NCBI GenBank assembly: GCA_963726375.1 | Contig: CAVSCE010000007.1 | Span: 186,001-250,000 of the forward strand | DNA length: 64,000 nucleotides | Reading direction: 5' to 3' | From: UTCFX2 sp963726375 | GTDB taxonomy: Bacteria; Chloroflexota; Anaerolineae; Anaerolineales; UBA4823 | Shown: one piece after another, positions 48,039 through 59,846 of the stretch | Numbering within the stretch: position 1 is the first letter of the stretch | Layout of the letters: each line of letters begins with the position of its first letter | Notes under the pieces: generated by a model | What the model was told of the DNA's origin: nothing | The model's input: only the letters and a program-made list of their open reading frames with translations | Databases searched by the model: none | Made by a program: the position numbers and the translations under genes

Positions 48039-49884
48039 TTATTCCACCGTCACACTCTTTGCCAGGTTGCGAGGTTGATCCACATCCAATCCTCGTAAAG
48101 CAGCAATGTGATAGGCCAGAAGTTGAAGTGGAATTATCGTGGTCACAGGATTAAGCATCCAGGGCGTTGCGGGAATTGTAAGAGAATAGGTGGCTGCCAC
48201 CTGGGCGCGTTCGTCGCCATCTGTGGCAAGTGCAATCACGACTCCGCCGCGGGCTCGAGCTTGCTCAATTTGGCTGAACATTTTCTCATACCATGGATCA
48301 CGAGGAGCGATAACGATGACCGGCATCTCGCGATCGATCAGAGCAATGGGGCCATGTTTCATCTCGCCGGCTGGATATCCTTCAGCGTGGATGTAAGAGA
48401 TTTCTTTTAGCTTCAAAGCAGCTTCATAAGCTGTTGGCATATTGATCCCGCGTCCCAGATATAGACAATGTTTCGTATTTACCAGGCTGCGAGCGAGTTT
48501 TTCTACTTCTGCTTCTCGATCAAGACATTGACCGACGAGATTGGGGATGAGCCTGAGGTCGGAAATCAAATGACGGCGGGTGGATGGATCCAAAACCCCG
48601 CGAAGATCACCAAGCAGTATGGCAAGCATGTATAAATCCACAAGCGGAGCGGTATAAGCTTTTGTGGATGCCACGCCAATTTCCGGACCGCAGTGCATCG
48701 ATATATAGCCATCTGCCATTCGCATAGCCTGCGAGCCGATCACATTAACAATCGACCAGAGGATAGCACCTTTCCTTCTTGCCTCCTCCATTGCGGCCAG
48801 CGTGTCGGCGGTTTCACCGGATTGACTGATAGCCAGCACAGCTGTGTCCTGGTCAATGATTGGATTTCGATAGCGAAATTCTGAAGCGATATCGACTTCA
48901 ACTGGAATGCGGGCGATGGCTTCGATGAGGATTTTACCAACCATTCCAGCGTGCGAGGCAGTTCCGCATGCAGTAATAAAGATCTTCTTAATTCGCCTGG
49001 CTTGTTCTACTGTAAGATTGAGCTCTGGTAAACGGACGAGAAGTCCGTTATCAAAATCGACGCCGTCCGCCGATTGTATCTGTCAATGAACGGACCTGTT
49101 CGTGAATTTCTTTTTCCATAAAATGCCGAAATTCACCCTTCTCAGCAGATATGGGATCCCAGGGGACGCTGATCACTTCAACAGCGACAGGGTTGCCATC
49201 CAGGGTTTGCACTTCAACGGAGCTTGTCGGTTAAGACGGCCAGCTGGCTTGATTCCAAGAAGGTGACCCGCCGGGTATGTTCCAGGATCGCAGGTAGATC
49301 AGATGCAACAAACATCTCATCCGAGCCGAAACCAATTACCACACCGCCGGCATTTCCGATTCGAGCTGCAACGATCTTGTCCGGTTCGCCAGTATTCAGG
49401 ACCACAACGCCATGGGATCCTTTGAGACGGGTAAGCGCTCTTCTGGTCGCTTCAGCCAGAGATAAATTCAATGAAAGAAATTTTTCGATTAAATGGACGA
49501 TGACTTCGCTGTCGGTATCCGAATTAAGCGATCTCCTTCAGCGATTAATTCTTCACGAAGCTCGAGAAAATTCTCGACAATTCCATTGTGAACAACAACT
49601 ACATTCCCGGTCATCCCGACATGGGGATGGGCATTTCGAGCACTGGGGGCTCCATGGGTAGCCCAGCGAGTATGTCCAATCCCTATTTGACCATGTACAG
49701 GTGATTCTGACAATAATTTTTCAAGCCTGGAAAGTTTCCCAACATCCCGGCGGATCTGCAAGCTCCCCTTCTGGATCACTGCCAGACCGGCTGAATCATA
49801 GCCGCGGTACTCCAGACGCTTTAATCCATTTAAAATAATCGGAGTAGCGTCCTGGTGACCGATATATCCAACTATCCCGCACAT
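48039..49884 (-). CDS. glmS: Glutamine-fructose-6-phosphate aminotransferase, three frameshifts
   Basis: Makes glucosamine-6-phosphate from fructose-6-phosphate and glutamine, the entry to cell-wall amino sugars. The Ntn glutaminase domain begins MCGIVGYIGHQDA with Cys1, and has GIGHTRWATHG and VVHNGIVENF. Two SIS isomerase domains follow (KKIFITACGTASHAGMVGK, AISQSGETADTL, then HCLYLGRGINMP) and the C-terminus QPRNLAKSVTVE is standard. Frame breaks are a missing base near 49527 (EGDR to NSDTDSEV) and extra bases near 49224 and 49070. GGAGGG precedes ATG 49884. A glmS-type ribozyme occupies the leader, so expression is expected to fall when glucosamine-6-phosphate is abundant. Confidence 0.92.
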
Positions 49885-49984
49885 GAAAATCCCTCCATAA
49901 CTTAATATTTCGCCACACCCCGCGTTTTGTCCAGCTGGTTATCCAGAAGGCATTGTCTTGGGTTTTCATTTTTTTGGAGGGAAA

Positions 49985-50136
49985 GAGGTCGGGCTGTGGC
50001 TGCCCGAAAGGCATCCGCTGATCTTTCGATTTTCCCGGAACAATTCCGGTTAACCTGCTTGTGAAGGCAGGAACCTTTCGCCTCGTCAACCGCCGTGGAA
50101 CTCTATGTTAATAGCAAAATCGGCGGCCCATGCGCT
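49985..50136 (-). ncRNA. glmS self-cleaving ribozyme/riboswitch
   Basis: On the minus strand the glmS leader contains the conserved ribozyme elements in order. The cleavage region A|GCGCATGGG has the cut expected between 50136 and 50135. Stem P1 pairs 50127-50121 (GCCGCCG) with 50095-50089 (CGGCGGT). Next is TTGACGAGG (50089-50081), then CGAAAGG (50080-50074), which pairs with CCTTTCG (50011-50005). The core ATCGAAAGATCAGCGGATG occupies 50030-50012, and a P3-like hairpin GGGC/GCCC lies at 50005-49991. Two additional hairpins (50071-50054 and 50049-50035) sit between the P2.1 strand and the core. Glucosamine-6-phosphate would act as cofactor for self-cleavage. P4 was not clearly identified. 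Confidence 0.85.
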
Positions 50137-50198
50137 TTCTTTCCCAAACACAAGGATTTTGATCCACCTCCAGACTTCGGAAGATTTCCAGCCTGAAT

Positions 50199-50204
50199 AT
50201 TATA
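50199..50204 (-). promoter_or_regulatory. Candidate -10 element for the glmS leader
   Basis: A perfect minus-strand TATAAT lies at 50204-50199, about 63 bases ahead of the ribozyme cleavage site. No convincing -35 hexamer is found at 16-18 bases; a TTGACA at 50238-50233 is too far upstream. The assignment is tentative. Confidence 0.35.
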
Positions 50205-50322
50205 CCGTATGATGAATTCCAGACCAGAGGCTTGTCAAGGTTTTGGAAAAGCATTCATTGGTCTGCAGATGGTAAAAGTTAACATGGATAGTATAATTCT
50301 ACGAAGAGGACGCAAGACGAAA

Positions 50323-50793
50323 ATGAAATCGCCACAACCTAACTCACTCAAATGCTTTGTCTGCGGTCTGGAAAATCCGTATGGTCTTCACCTCCGTTTT
50401 TTTGAAAGCGAACCGGGCGAAGTGATAGCTGAAGTAACCGTTCCAGAGCATTATCAAGGTTATCCAGGAATTGTGCATGGCGGAGTCATCGCTGCGATGC
50501 TAGATGAAGTCGCCGGAAGGTCGCAAATGGGTACGCCAGATGCCCCGCGTTTTATGTTCACTGGTCGTCTGGACATTCACTATCGAAAGAATGTGCCTGT
50601 TTGTTCCCCGATTCGGCTAGTAGGAAGAGCGGGTGAAAGAAAAGGACGGATTGCAAAGGCATCGAGTGCAATTTATGATCCGACTGGGATGTTGTTGGCG
50701 GAAGCTGAAGTAATGCTGGTCGATATCCCGGAGTCCGATATCCAAAAGGACGATCTTGAAGCGCTTGGTTGGAAAATATATCCCCAGGCGTGA
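50323..50793 (+). CDS. PaaI-type hotdog thioesterase
   Basis: Hotdog-fold thioesterase of about 156 residues. After a CFVCGLENPYGLHLRF opening comes the family motif YPGIVHGGVIAAMLDEVAG, which holds the catalytic region, then GRLDIHYRKNVPV. It probably hydrolyses acyl-CoA thioesters; the substrate is unknown. ATG 50323 is preferred since the earlier in-frame codons (from 50209) give an unconserved, basic leader. It is divergent from glmS, and the region 49885-50322 is otherwise occupied by the ribozyme and promoter elements. Confidence 0.85.
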   Translation: MKSPQPNSLKCFVCGLENPYGLHLRFFESEPGEVIAEVTVPEHYQGYPGIVHGGVIAAMLDEVAGRSQMGTPDAPRFMFTGRLDIHYRKNVPVCSPIRLVGRAGERKGRIAKASSAIYDPTGMLLAEAEVMLVDIPESDIQKDDLEALGWKIYPQA

Positions 50794-50838
50794 GCATACA
50801 TTTCTGGTCAATTTGAGGCTGTATGTTGGAGAAAAAAC

Positions 50839-51609
50839 ATGATCATTGAATATCATCGTCCGAAAAAAATCGAAGAAGCTTTGAAATTATTAGCCCGGTC
50901 TGACCCAAAAACAATTCCGATCGCAGGGGGTTCAGCAATAAACCGTTCGTCCACCGATTCCCTGGCGTTGGTCGACCTGCAATTGCTGCATCTGGATGGG
51001 TTCAGGTTCCAGGGTCAGATGTGTGAGGTTGGCGCTGCATTAACGCTCCAGAATCTCCTGGCGAAGTTGGCTGGAGAAGCCAATCCCAACCTGGAATGCC
51101 TTCAGCAAGCGATCGTCCTTGAAACAGCATATAACTTGCGTCAGGTTGGTAGCGTGGCAGGAACACTGGTAGCGGCGGACGGACGATCGCCTTTTACAGC
51201 AGTAATGCTGGCTTTGGATGCAATCGTGATTCTGGAACCTGGAAGCGAACAGGTTAACCTTGGAGATTTGCTCCCATTGCGGTCAGAAAAACTGTGCGGC
51301 CGTTTGATCACTCAACTTCTTTTTCCAGGCAACGTCCGGTTGGGATATGAATATGTGGCGCGTACCCCTGCCGATCGCCCGATCGTCTGTGTTGGAATCG
51401 CAGTCTGGCCATCTGGCCGGACTCGAATTTCTTTGGGTGGATTTGGTTCCGCACCGACTCTTGCATTCGACGGATCTGACAGTGACGGGGTCACAAATGC
51501 AGCGTCAAGCGCTTACAGCAAGGCTGGTGACCAATGGGCTTCGGCGGAGTATCGTTCTGAGATTGCTGGAATTCTTGCAAACCGGGCAGTTACGAAATTT
51601 AGAAGTTAA
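50839..51609 (+). CDS. FAD-binding subunit of xanthine dehydrogenase family (second set)
   Basis: FAD-binding module of 256 residues (YHRPKKIEEALKLLARS, then the flavin motif PKTIPIAGGSAINR and NLRQVGSVAGTLVAADG). It is shorter than the 293-residue paralogue at 38031. Its likely partners, the 2Fe-2S-Mo fusion, lie about 3 kb downstream beyond an M16C protease gene in the same orientation. The direct neighbours give no substrate clue. Confidence 0.83.
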   Translation: MIIEYHRPKKIEEALKLLARSDPKTIPIAGGSAINRSSTDSLALVDLQLLHLDGFRFQGQMCEVGAALTLQNLLAKLAGEANPNLECLQQAIVLETAYNLRQVGSVAGTLVAADGRSPFTAVMLALDAIVILEPGSEQVNLGDLLPLRSEKLCGRLITQLLFPGNVRLGYEYVARTPADRPIVCVGIAVWPSGRTRISLGGFGSAPTLAFDGSDSDGVTNAASSAYSKAGDQWASAEYRSEIAGILANRAVTKFRS

Positions 51610-51648
51610 AAATTATGATATCTTTTACAAAATTTAACCGAGGTCATT

Positions 51649-54588
51649 ATGGTTGATGAAAATGGATTTGTGCTTGAGTACGAGCAAGTTATCCCAGAAT
51701 TGAATACTTTAGCTCGGTATTACCATCATATTCGAACCGGTGCCCAGCTCCTCTCACTGATAAATGAGGATCAAAATAAAGTTTTCGGAATAACATTCCG
51801 AACTCCACCGAGCAATTCAACAGGGATTGCTCACATCATGGAGCATTCTGTGTTATGCGGTTCAGAGAAATATCCGCTGAAAGAACCTTTCATTGAGCTG
51901 GTGAAGGGATCGTTGAAAACTTTTGTGAATGCCATGACATATCCGGACAAGACCTGCTACCCTGTCGCCAGCCAAAACGTCAAAGATTTCTATAATCTGG
52001 TGGATGTCTATATGGACGCGGTCTTTCACCCCCTGATTCCACCTACGACCTTGCAACAAGAAGGGTGGCATTTTGAACTCGAACATCCTGATGACCCGAT
52101 CAAATTTAAAGGCGTTGTTTTTAATGAAATGAAAGGTGCTTATTCGAATCCAGATGATGTCCTGACAGACAGCGTCAGGATTTCGCTCTTCCCGGATACA
52201 CCTTATGGCGTTGACTCAGGCGGTGATCCGCGTCACATCCCGGATTTAACCTATTCGCAGTTTAAGTCTTTTCATGAGAAGTATTACCACCCGACTAATG
52301 CCCGAATTTTCTTTTATGGGGATGACGATCCTGAAGAACGTCTGAGAAGAATGGATGCCTACCTGGATGGTTATGAACGGATCGATGTGGATTCGAGCAT
52401 TCCCATTCAGACGAAGTTCAATAAACCGCGCGTTATTGAAAAATCATTCGACCCAGGTGATGAAGCGGCTTCTGCAAAAGGAATGCTGGTGATGAACTGG
52501 TTGTTCAGTGATGTGGAAGCGCCGGATGTTATGTTAGCTCTTTCAATCCTTGCGCATATTCTCGTGGGTACTCCGGCTTCGCCGCTGCAGAAGGCGCTCA
52601 TCAACTCGGGATTGGGTGAAGACCTTGCAGGGGTCGGACTGGAACTCGAGCTCATCCAGCCGTATTTTTCAACCGGCTTGAAAGGAGTGCAGACAGACGA
52701 TGATGGAAATCTGGTAGAAATCGCGAAAATTGAAGCCCTCATCTTTGGAACACTTGAAACGCTTGCTCGTGACGGGATTGATCCTGAGATGATAGCGGCT
52801 GCATTTAACACTGTTGAATTTCGACTTCGTGAGAATAATACTGGCTCGTTTCCGCAAGGTTTGCTGTTGATGCTTCGTGCGTTAACGAGCTGGCTGTATG
52901 ACAATGACCCAATCGAGCCTTTGGCTTTTGAAGCACCGTTATTAAAATTAAAACCGAAGCTGCAGCTGATAACCGATATTTTGAAAAAATGATCCAGAAG
53001 TTCTTTCTCGATAATTCTCACCGGACAACTTTGGTCTTAAAGCCGGAGCCGGGTATTCAAAGAGCCCGGGATGAGGAAGAAAAGAACTACCTGGCAAAGA
53101 GGAAAGCTGAAATGAGTCAGGCTGAGCTTGAACTTATCATGGATCAGACGCACAGGCTCAAAAGACTTCAGGAACAACCGGATCCTCCAGATGTGCTCGC
53201 AATGCTCCCAGGCTTAAAATTGGAGGATTTGGAGAAGGAAATTAAACGAGTACCGATCCAAGTAGACCGCAGCGATGGTTGTGAAATCCTGTATCACAAT
53301 ATTTTTACCAATGGAATCTTGTACCTGGACCTTGGGTTTGACTTGCATATGCTGCCGCAAGATTTGCTGCCATATGTAAACCTTTTTGGGCGTGCGCTGG
53401 TGGAAATGGGCACTGAACGCGAAGATTACGTCAGGTTATCCCAGCGAATTGGGCGCGCAACCGGTGGTATCTGGCCCGATGTTTTTACATCCATGATCCG
53501 CGACAAGGATAAGGGAGCAGCCCGATTGTTTTTACGTTCAAAAGCGACCATGGTTCAAGCTCAAGATTTGCTGGACATCTTGCTTGATATCTTGCTCACC
53601 GCTCGTCTGGATCAGCAGGACCGGTTTCGCCAGATCGTCCTGGAGGAGAAGGCGAGCGCGGAATCAGTGCTTGTACCGGCCGGGCACCAGATCGTGAACT
53701 CTCGCCTGCGGGCTTTGTTCAACGAGTCTGATTGGGCGAATGAGAAGATAAATGGGATCAGCCAGCTTTTCTTCTTACGAAGCCTTGCCAAGGAAATTGA
53801 AAAGGACTGGACGGCTGTCCAACAGCGCCTGGAGGAATTGCGTCGGATTATCTTGAAACGAAGTGCGATGATCGTGAATGTTACGCTGGATCATGACAAC
53901 TGGACAGTTTTCCAACCTGTACTTAAGGATTTCCTCTCCAAGCTTCCAGTGGGCACATCTACCTTCGAGAATTGGGCTCCGGATATCGGCGACCAGTATG
54001 AAGGTCTGGCAATCCCTGCCCAGGTGAATTATGTTGGCAAGGGGGCTGATCTTTTCAAGCTGGGATATCCGCTCGATGGTTCTATCGACGTGATCACGAA
54101 TTATCTGCGCACCACCTGGTTGTGGGAAAGGCTTCGTGTCCAGGGAGGGGCATACGGCGGATTTTGCATTTTCAATTCCAGATCGGGTGTTTTTACCTAC
54201 ATCTCCTACCGCGACCCGAATCTGCTGGAGACATTAGACAACTATCACCAGACCGAAGGATTTGAGGAATTTGGATCTCGACCAGGACGAACTGATCAAG
54301 AGTATCATTGGCGCGATCGGAGGATTGGATGCCTATCAGCTTCCGGATGCTCGCGGATATTCTTCCATGCTCTGGCATCTGGTAGGGGATACAGAAGAAA
54401 TTCGCCAGCGTTGGCGCGACCAAATCCTCAGCACATCACCATCAGATTTTCGATCCTTCGCCGATTATCTGAGGGCACTGAATGAAACAGGATATGTGGT
54501 TGTCATGGGATCGCAGGAAGCGATCATGGAGGCGAACCGCGAGCGCGGTGATTGGTTGAAACTGAAAAAAAGTGCTCTGATTCGATAG
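51649..54588 (+). CDS. M16C (presequence-protease-like) zinc metalloprotease, two frameshifts
   Basis: Large insulinase-family peptidase of about 980 residues, similar to presequence protease PreP, with four M16 domains forming a closed chamber. The inverted zinc motif HIMEH appears in GIAHIMEHSVLCGSEKYP, with the downstream Glu in VFNEMKGAYSNP. A helical hinge (QAELELIMDQTHRLKRLQ) and C-terminal domains including LWERLRVQGGAYGGFC follow. One base is missing from a T run at 52979-52982 (ITDI to FEKMIQKFF), and one extra base lies near 54263 (TEG to LRNLDLDQDEL). The corrected C-terminus ends at 54588. There is no signal peptide, so a cytoplasmic role in peptide degradation is likely. Confidence 0.87.
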
Positions 54589-54596
54589 GATAAACG

Positions 54597-57500
54597 ATGA
54601 AAATCACACTCAACGTTAATGGAATTCAGTTTGAAACTGATGCCGCCGTAAGTGAAAACCTGCTCAGCCTGATGCGCCGTTTGGGCTTTTTCAGCGTCAA
54701 ACATGGCTGCGAAACTGGGGAGTGCGGTGCCTGCACGGTCTTATTAGATGGAAAACCAGTAAATTCTTGTGTAATGCTGGCAGCTCAAGCAGAAGGTCAT
54801 CATATTCAAACAGTCGAATCGCTGGGTGAGCACCCGATTAAGGGTTGGAAACGGTCTGAAGGATTAGATCCGATCCAGCAAGCTTTCGTGGAGACCGGCG
54901 CGATCCAATGCGGATACTGCACACCGGCTCAAGTCCTTGCCGCAAAAGAGCTTCTGCTGCGCAATCCAAATCCGAGTGAAGCGGAAATTCGGGAAGCGCT
55001 CTCTGGGGTGCTATGCCGCTGCACAGGATATCTCAAACCTGTTCAGGCAGTGCTGCGAGCTGCTGCAGTTCTACGGGGAGAGACCGTGGAGCCAACCCAT
55101 GGGAGCGATGTTCGAGCTGGCGCAATCCCGGCTCCTACAGAGTGGTTATCAGGAGAAGGGGAGGGACAGGATTGGGCGAGGAAACGCCGATTTTCAGGCT
55201 CTGGTGTTCCCGGAGGAGAAGTGATGACCGGGATGCGTCTGATGCCGCGCATCACAGTCGCGCCTGAGGCAAAATCATGGAGCAGCGTTGGAAAGCCGGA
55301 GATCAAGGTCGATGCGTCAAGCTGGTTCAGGGAAAGCCAGCATTTACTGGAGATTTTGAAATACGCGACCTGCTCATGCAAAAGTTCTTCACAGCCCGAT
55401 TGGTCATGCCCGTATCAAGCGGATTGATGCAAGCAAGGCCTTACAACTTCCAGGGGTAGCTGCGGTTCTGACCTGGAAAGATCTCCCACGCGTGGCCTAT
55501 TCGACGGCCGGGCAATCTGATCCGATCCCAGGCCCGTTGGATTCCTTTTCTCTGGATAATAAAGTCCGTTTTGTTGGCGATCGAGTGGCATTCGTTGCAG
55601 CTGAAACAGAAGAGATTGCACTGCAGGCGCTTGAAGTTGATCGAAGTGGACTACGAACCACTCCCGCCTCTTCTTGATCCGACGGAAGCGATGAAACCCG
55701 GCGCTCCGATCTTGCACGATGAACCGGAATATGAAAATTTTGCAGAGTCTGATCCGAGTAAAAATCTGGCGGCGCAAATCCATATCGATATCGGCGACGT
55801 TGAAAAAGGTTTCGCGGAAGCAGACAGGATCTTTGAGGCGAATATGATGTGCCCAAAGTCCAACAGGCGCATATCGAGCCGCATGTTGTGGTCACTTATT
55901 GGGATGAGGATGACCGACTGGTCATCCGGACCAGCACCCAGGTACCATTTCATGCCCGGCGGATCTTGGCGCCGGTTTTAGGGCTGCCTGTCAAGCGAAT
56001 CCGGGTGATCAAACCGCGGATTGGAGGCGGTTTTGGAGGCAAACAGGAAATCCTGATCGAAGATGTTGCGGCGCACCTGACGATTGCCACTGGCCGGCCG
56101 GTGATCTATGAGTACACCCGGGAAGAGGAATTTACTGCCAGCCGTTCTCGCCATCCGATGCGGATCTGGATGAAGACGGGCGTCAAGAAAGACGGCACGA
56201 TGACTGCAAATGCGATGAAAGTGCTGACGGATACAGGCGCATACGGATGCCATGCGCTGACAGTAACAGGAAATACCGGACACAAATCCATGGCGCTGTA
56301 TGTTGGCGATGGACCTTACCGAAAATCGCCGAATATTCGATTTCGAAGCGGATATCGTGTACACAAACCATCCTCCTGCAGGCGCATTTCGCGGTTATGG
56401 CGTCCCGCAAGGTTATTGGCCGCTGGACCGGCACATGGAAAAAATTGCTCGCAGCCTGGGCATGGATCCAGTCGAATTTCCGGTTGAAAAATGCACTTCC
56501 GTGCCGGGGAGCTGCATCCTTTCAGCACGGCCTGGAGTGAAGGGCGTGAGCCTACGCCCGAGATCATCGAGACCTGTGCGCTGGAAGAATGTGTCCGCCA
56601 GGGGAAAGCCGCAATCGGTTGGGATCGAGAAATTTGCGAATCCGGATTGGCATCAAGTTGCCGGGAAAACCCTGGTTGAGGCGAGGGATTGGCGCTGCGT
56701 TGGTGATGCAAGGCACAGCCATCCCATACCTGGATATGGGCGGAGCGAGCATTAAGATGAATGATGATGGTTCATTTCAATCTTGCTGATTGGGGCGACC
56801 GATCTGGGCACTGGTTCGGATACTGTTTTGGGCAGATGGCTGCTGAAGTGCTGGGTGTCCCATTGGAGGATATCATTGTCTATTCCTCAGACACGGATTT
56901 CACCCCCTTTGACAAAGGCGCATATGCTTCCAGCACAACCTATATTTCAGGAGCAGCAGCGGTAAGGCAGCCCAACAGGCTGCGGAGCAGATTCGCAAAC
57001 GGGCTGCAAAAATGCTGAACGGCCGTCAAAATGCAGGGTCAGAGTATGCCGATCCAACCGGATGAGATCCGCCTGACGGACCGTAAAGCGATGGCTCCGG
57101 ATGGGCGATATGTGACCCTGCGGAAGTTGCGCTACAACGCCTTGCATCATGAAAACCAGGAACAAATCATGGGAGTTGCATCCTTATGTCTCCCAGTCTC
57201 GCCGCCACCTTTCGCTGCCCAGTTCGCCGAAGTGACGGTGGATATCGAGACGGGCCAGGTTGTCGTGGATCGACTGGTCAGTGCGGTCGATTCGGGTGTG
57301 ATTGTCAACCCGCTTACAGCCTCTGGGCAGGTAGAAGGCGGGATGTCTCAGGCTCTGGGATATGCGGTCTGTGAAGAAATGCGGTATGATGAAAACGGCA
57401 AGTGCCCGCGAAATAGATTTGAGGGATTATCACATCTTTCAGGCTGATGAAATGCCTGTTTTGGAGACAATTTTTGTCGAGACATTCGAGCCTACCCATC

Positions 57501-57657
57501 CCTTTGGTGTGAAAGCTGTCGCGGAAATTCCCATGGATGGAGTTGCACCGGCGATTGGCAATGCAGTGTTGGATGCATGCGGTGCACAGGTTAACGAAAT
57601 CCCGATGACCCCCGAAAGGGTTTGGCGAGCACTTGAAGAAAGAGATCGAATTAAAGA
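54597..57657 (+). pseudogene. 2Fe-2S-Mo fusion subunit of xanthine dehydrogenase family (second set), many frameshifts
   Basis: A fused molybdenum hydroxylase. The [2Fe-2S] part is intact (HGCETGECGACTVLLDG, GAIQCGYCTPAQVLAAKE, GVLCRCTGY). A linker leads into the Mo domain (GKPAFTGDFEIRDLL, FVGDRVAFVAAETEEIALQA, IGGGFGGKQEILIEDVAAH, PPAGAFRGYGVPQGYW). The C-terminus carries FGVKAVAEIPMDGVAPA. Single-base breaks were traced near 55317 (missing), 55374 (missing), 55634 (extra), 55842 (missing), 56340 (extra), and several more between 56478 and 57450. Every domain is still readable in one frame or another, which suggests recent loss or sequence error. No substrate can be assigned. Confidence 0.75.
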
Positions 57658-59013
57658 ATGGCTCGAACGTACGTCATCGGTCATGTCAATCCGGATACCG
57701 ATTCGATTGCTTCTGCGGTCGGCTATGCCTGGCTTCTCAGCGGAGCGAGATTCTGAGGATGCTATTGCTGCCCGGGCGGGTCCAACCAACCCACAAACCA
57801 CCTGGGTTCTGAAGCGCCTTGGGATGGAGCCACCCGTCCTGCTGACGGATGCTTCGCCTCGTTTTGAATCCGTGACACGCCGGCTGGATACTGCTGCCCC
57901 GGAGGACCCCTTGCGCGACGCCTGGGCGATTTAATCAGAACCGGACGGTATCGCCCCACTCGTGGATCCGGCGGATGGGAAGCCAATCGGCATGATAACC
58001 GGGTTGAGCCTTTTCAACCTGCTTGCCAGGCAAATTGGTCTCATCCCCGCCGTCAGGAAATGCGCATCGCCGAAATTCTGGATTTGCCTTGCAATGATGC
58101 TTGCGATGGAACCATCCCGCGATTTCAGGCCAGCGTGCATATCCGAGATATGATCGGTCGGATCTTGCGTGAAGAACAGAACGATTTTCTGGTTGTTGAT
58201 GAAAAGGAATATGCTGGGGTGACTCACCAGCGGGATGTCCTTGAATCCACCCCGGCTGCGGCTGATCCTGGTGGATCATAATGAGCCAGGGCAGGCTCTG
58301 GGAGCGCTGGAGGAAGCGGAGTTGATCGAAATCCTGGATCACCACCGCCTTGGAAACACTTCCACCCGAGCCCCGATCCGGTTTTCGGTGGATGTAGTCG
58401 GCAGCACCAGCACTCTAGTCTCGGAGCGGATCGAAGATGCCGGTCTCAGCGCTCCTCCTGCCATTGCCGGGTCTTTTATTGGCTGGATTGCTATCTGATA
58501 CGCTGATACTGACTTCACCGACCACAACCCAGCAGACGACCAGGCAGCCCGGAAAGACTGGCTCGCTGGGCAATCGTGCGCAACAGTCCATTGGAAGGTG
58601 AAACGATCGCGTCCTATGGCAAACAGGTCGTTGATGCAGGGGCTGGCCTGTCAACTCACGCAAACCTTATGAGATTGTTTCAACGGATATGAAAACTTAT
58701 ACAAGCTGGTGGATTTCAGCTTCACCATTGCCCAGGTTGAAGTGACGGATCTGCGCCAGCTGGATGAACACCTTGAAACCCTGAAGGAGGCCTTCGAAAG
58801 GCTGCGCAAGGAGCGAAGGTCGATTTTGCGATGTTGATGGTGACGGATGTGGTCGATAATGCAAGCAGCCTGGTATTTGTCAACGCAACCGCCGATGTTG
58901 GATGATCTGCCATATCCCAAGCCAGCCGGATGGGACACGCCTGGCTGAAGGGGTTGTATCTCGAAAGAAGCAGCTCTTGCCGGTCATGCTGAGCTTCTTG
59001 GAGGTAATAAAAT
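57658..59013 (+). pseudogene. DHH/CBS manganese-type inorganic pyrophosphatase, many frameshifts
   Basis: Probable Mn-dependent family II inorganic pyrophosphatase with inserted CBS domains. The N-terminal DHH domain reads YVIGHVNPDTDSIASAVGYA; a CBS region follows (GKPIGMITGLSLFNLLARQ and NDFLVVDEKEYAGVTHQRDV). The second part of the active site appears as LILVDHNEPGQAL and EILDHHRLGN. A DHHA2 domain closes the protein (IAQVEVTDLRQLDEHLETL, ending with VVSRKKQLLPVMLSF). At least six frame changes break it (for example near 57745, 57933, 58060 and 58230). CBS domains usually bind adenine nucleotides and regulate activity. Its place among molybdenum-hydroxylase genes is unexplained. Confidence 0.7.
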
Positions 59014-59793
59014 ATGACGGTCTTTGCATCATTAGCTGAACTTGAACAGCAAACAAACATGGCGCTCTTTGCATGGTGGTTCGAAGCAAGGGATCGACGC
59101 CCCGGCATTCCGGCAGTAAAATGCTGGTTTTTCCGGATGGATCGATTGTCGGGACGGTGGGAGGTGGAGAGCTGGAAAACCGGGTTATCAAGAAGCTGAC
59201 TTGCCTCCATCAAGGACGGCAGGCCGCGGTATCCTGGAATACCAGATGACGGATCCGGCACGAGGCGACCCGGGTGTTTGCGGTGGTCAGGTGGAGGTAT
59301 ATGTGGAACCAGTGCAGCCAAAACCCATGTTGGTGATGATTGGTGTCGGACATGTAGGCAAAGCGGTTGCACACCTGGCTCATTGGCTGGGATTTTGGGT
59401 GGTGGTCAATGATGATCGGCCTGATTTTTGCACGCCTGAAGCTGTTCCTGAAGCGGATGAATATTTGCCGGGACCGATGGCCGAATTCCCGGACAGGATG
59501 GAAATTAATCCATCGACCTATCTCATCCTGACGACCCGCGGCGTAAATGTGGATGTATTGGGACTGCCGGCGCTCTTAGATCAACCTGCAGCTTATATTG
59601 GTGTGATCGGATCACAGCGGCGTTGGGCTGACAGCAAAAAAAAGATGCTTGAACAAGGTGATCTCGGATGCGCAAATCGGGCGGGTCCGTTCACCGATCG
59701 GGCTTCGAATTGGGTGCTGAAACACCTGAAGAGATCGCGGTGAGCATTATGGCAGAGATTATCATGCTGCGGAAGGGGAGACGGGCGGCGTGA
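59014..59793 (+). CDS. XdhC/CoxI-family molybdenum hydroxylase maturation factor, frameshifted
   Basis: XdhC-type protein that in related systems helps insert sulfurated molybdenum cofactor into xanthine dehydrogenase. The N-terminal domain reads VVRSKGSTPRHSGSKMLVF and IVGTVGGGELENRVI; the C-terminal Rossmann part has VMIGVGHVGKAVAHLAHWLG, then VVVNDDRPDFCTPEAVP and AAYIGVIGSQRRW. Frame changes lie near 59078, 59200 and 59665. The corrected C-terminus IAVSIMAEIIMLRKGRRAA stops at 59793. Its presence suggests that the flanking hydroxylase genes encode a sulfurated-cofactor enzyme such as xanthine dehydrogenase rather than aldehyde oxidoreductase without XdhC. Confidence 0.8.
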
Positions 59794-59846
59794 TGTCTGG
59801 AATGAGCAAGAAAATCTATCGAACAGAGTGAGCAGGATTGAGTGTT

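Noticed and set aside
49796..50089. A 97-codon minus-strand frame ahead of glmS.
   Set aside because: It overlaps the glmS start in another frame and lies mostly within the ribozyme; the RNA structure explains the sequence.
50233..50297. TTGACA (minus, 50238-50233) and a plus-strand TATAAT at 50292-50297 as full promoters of glmS and the thioesterase.
   Set aside because: Spacing to a matching second element is wrong (about 28 bases) in both cases, so neither forms a complete promoter.
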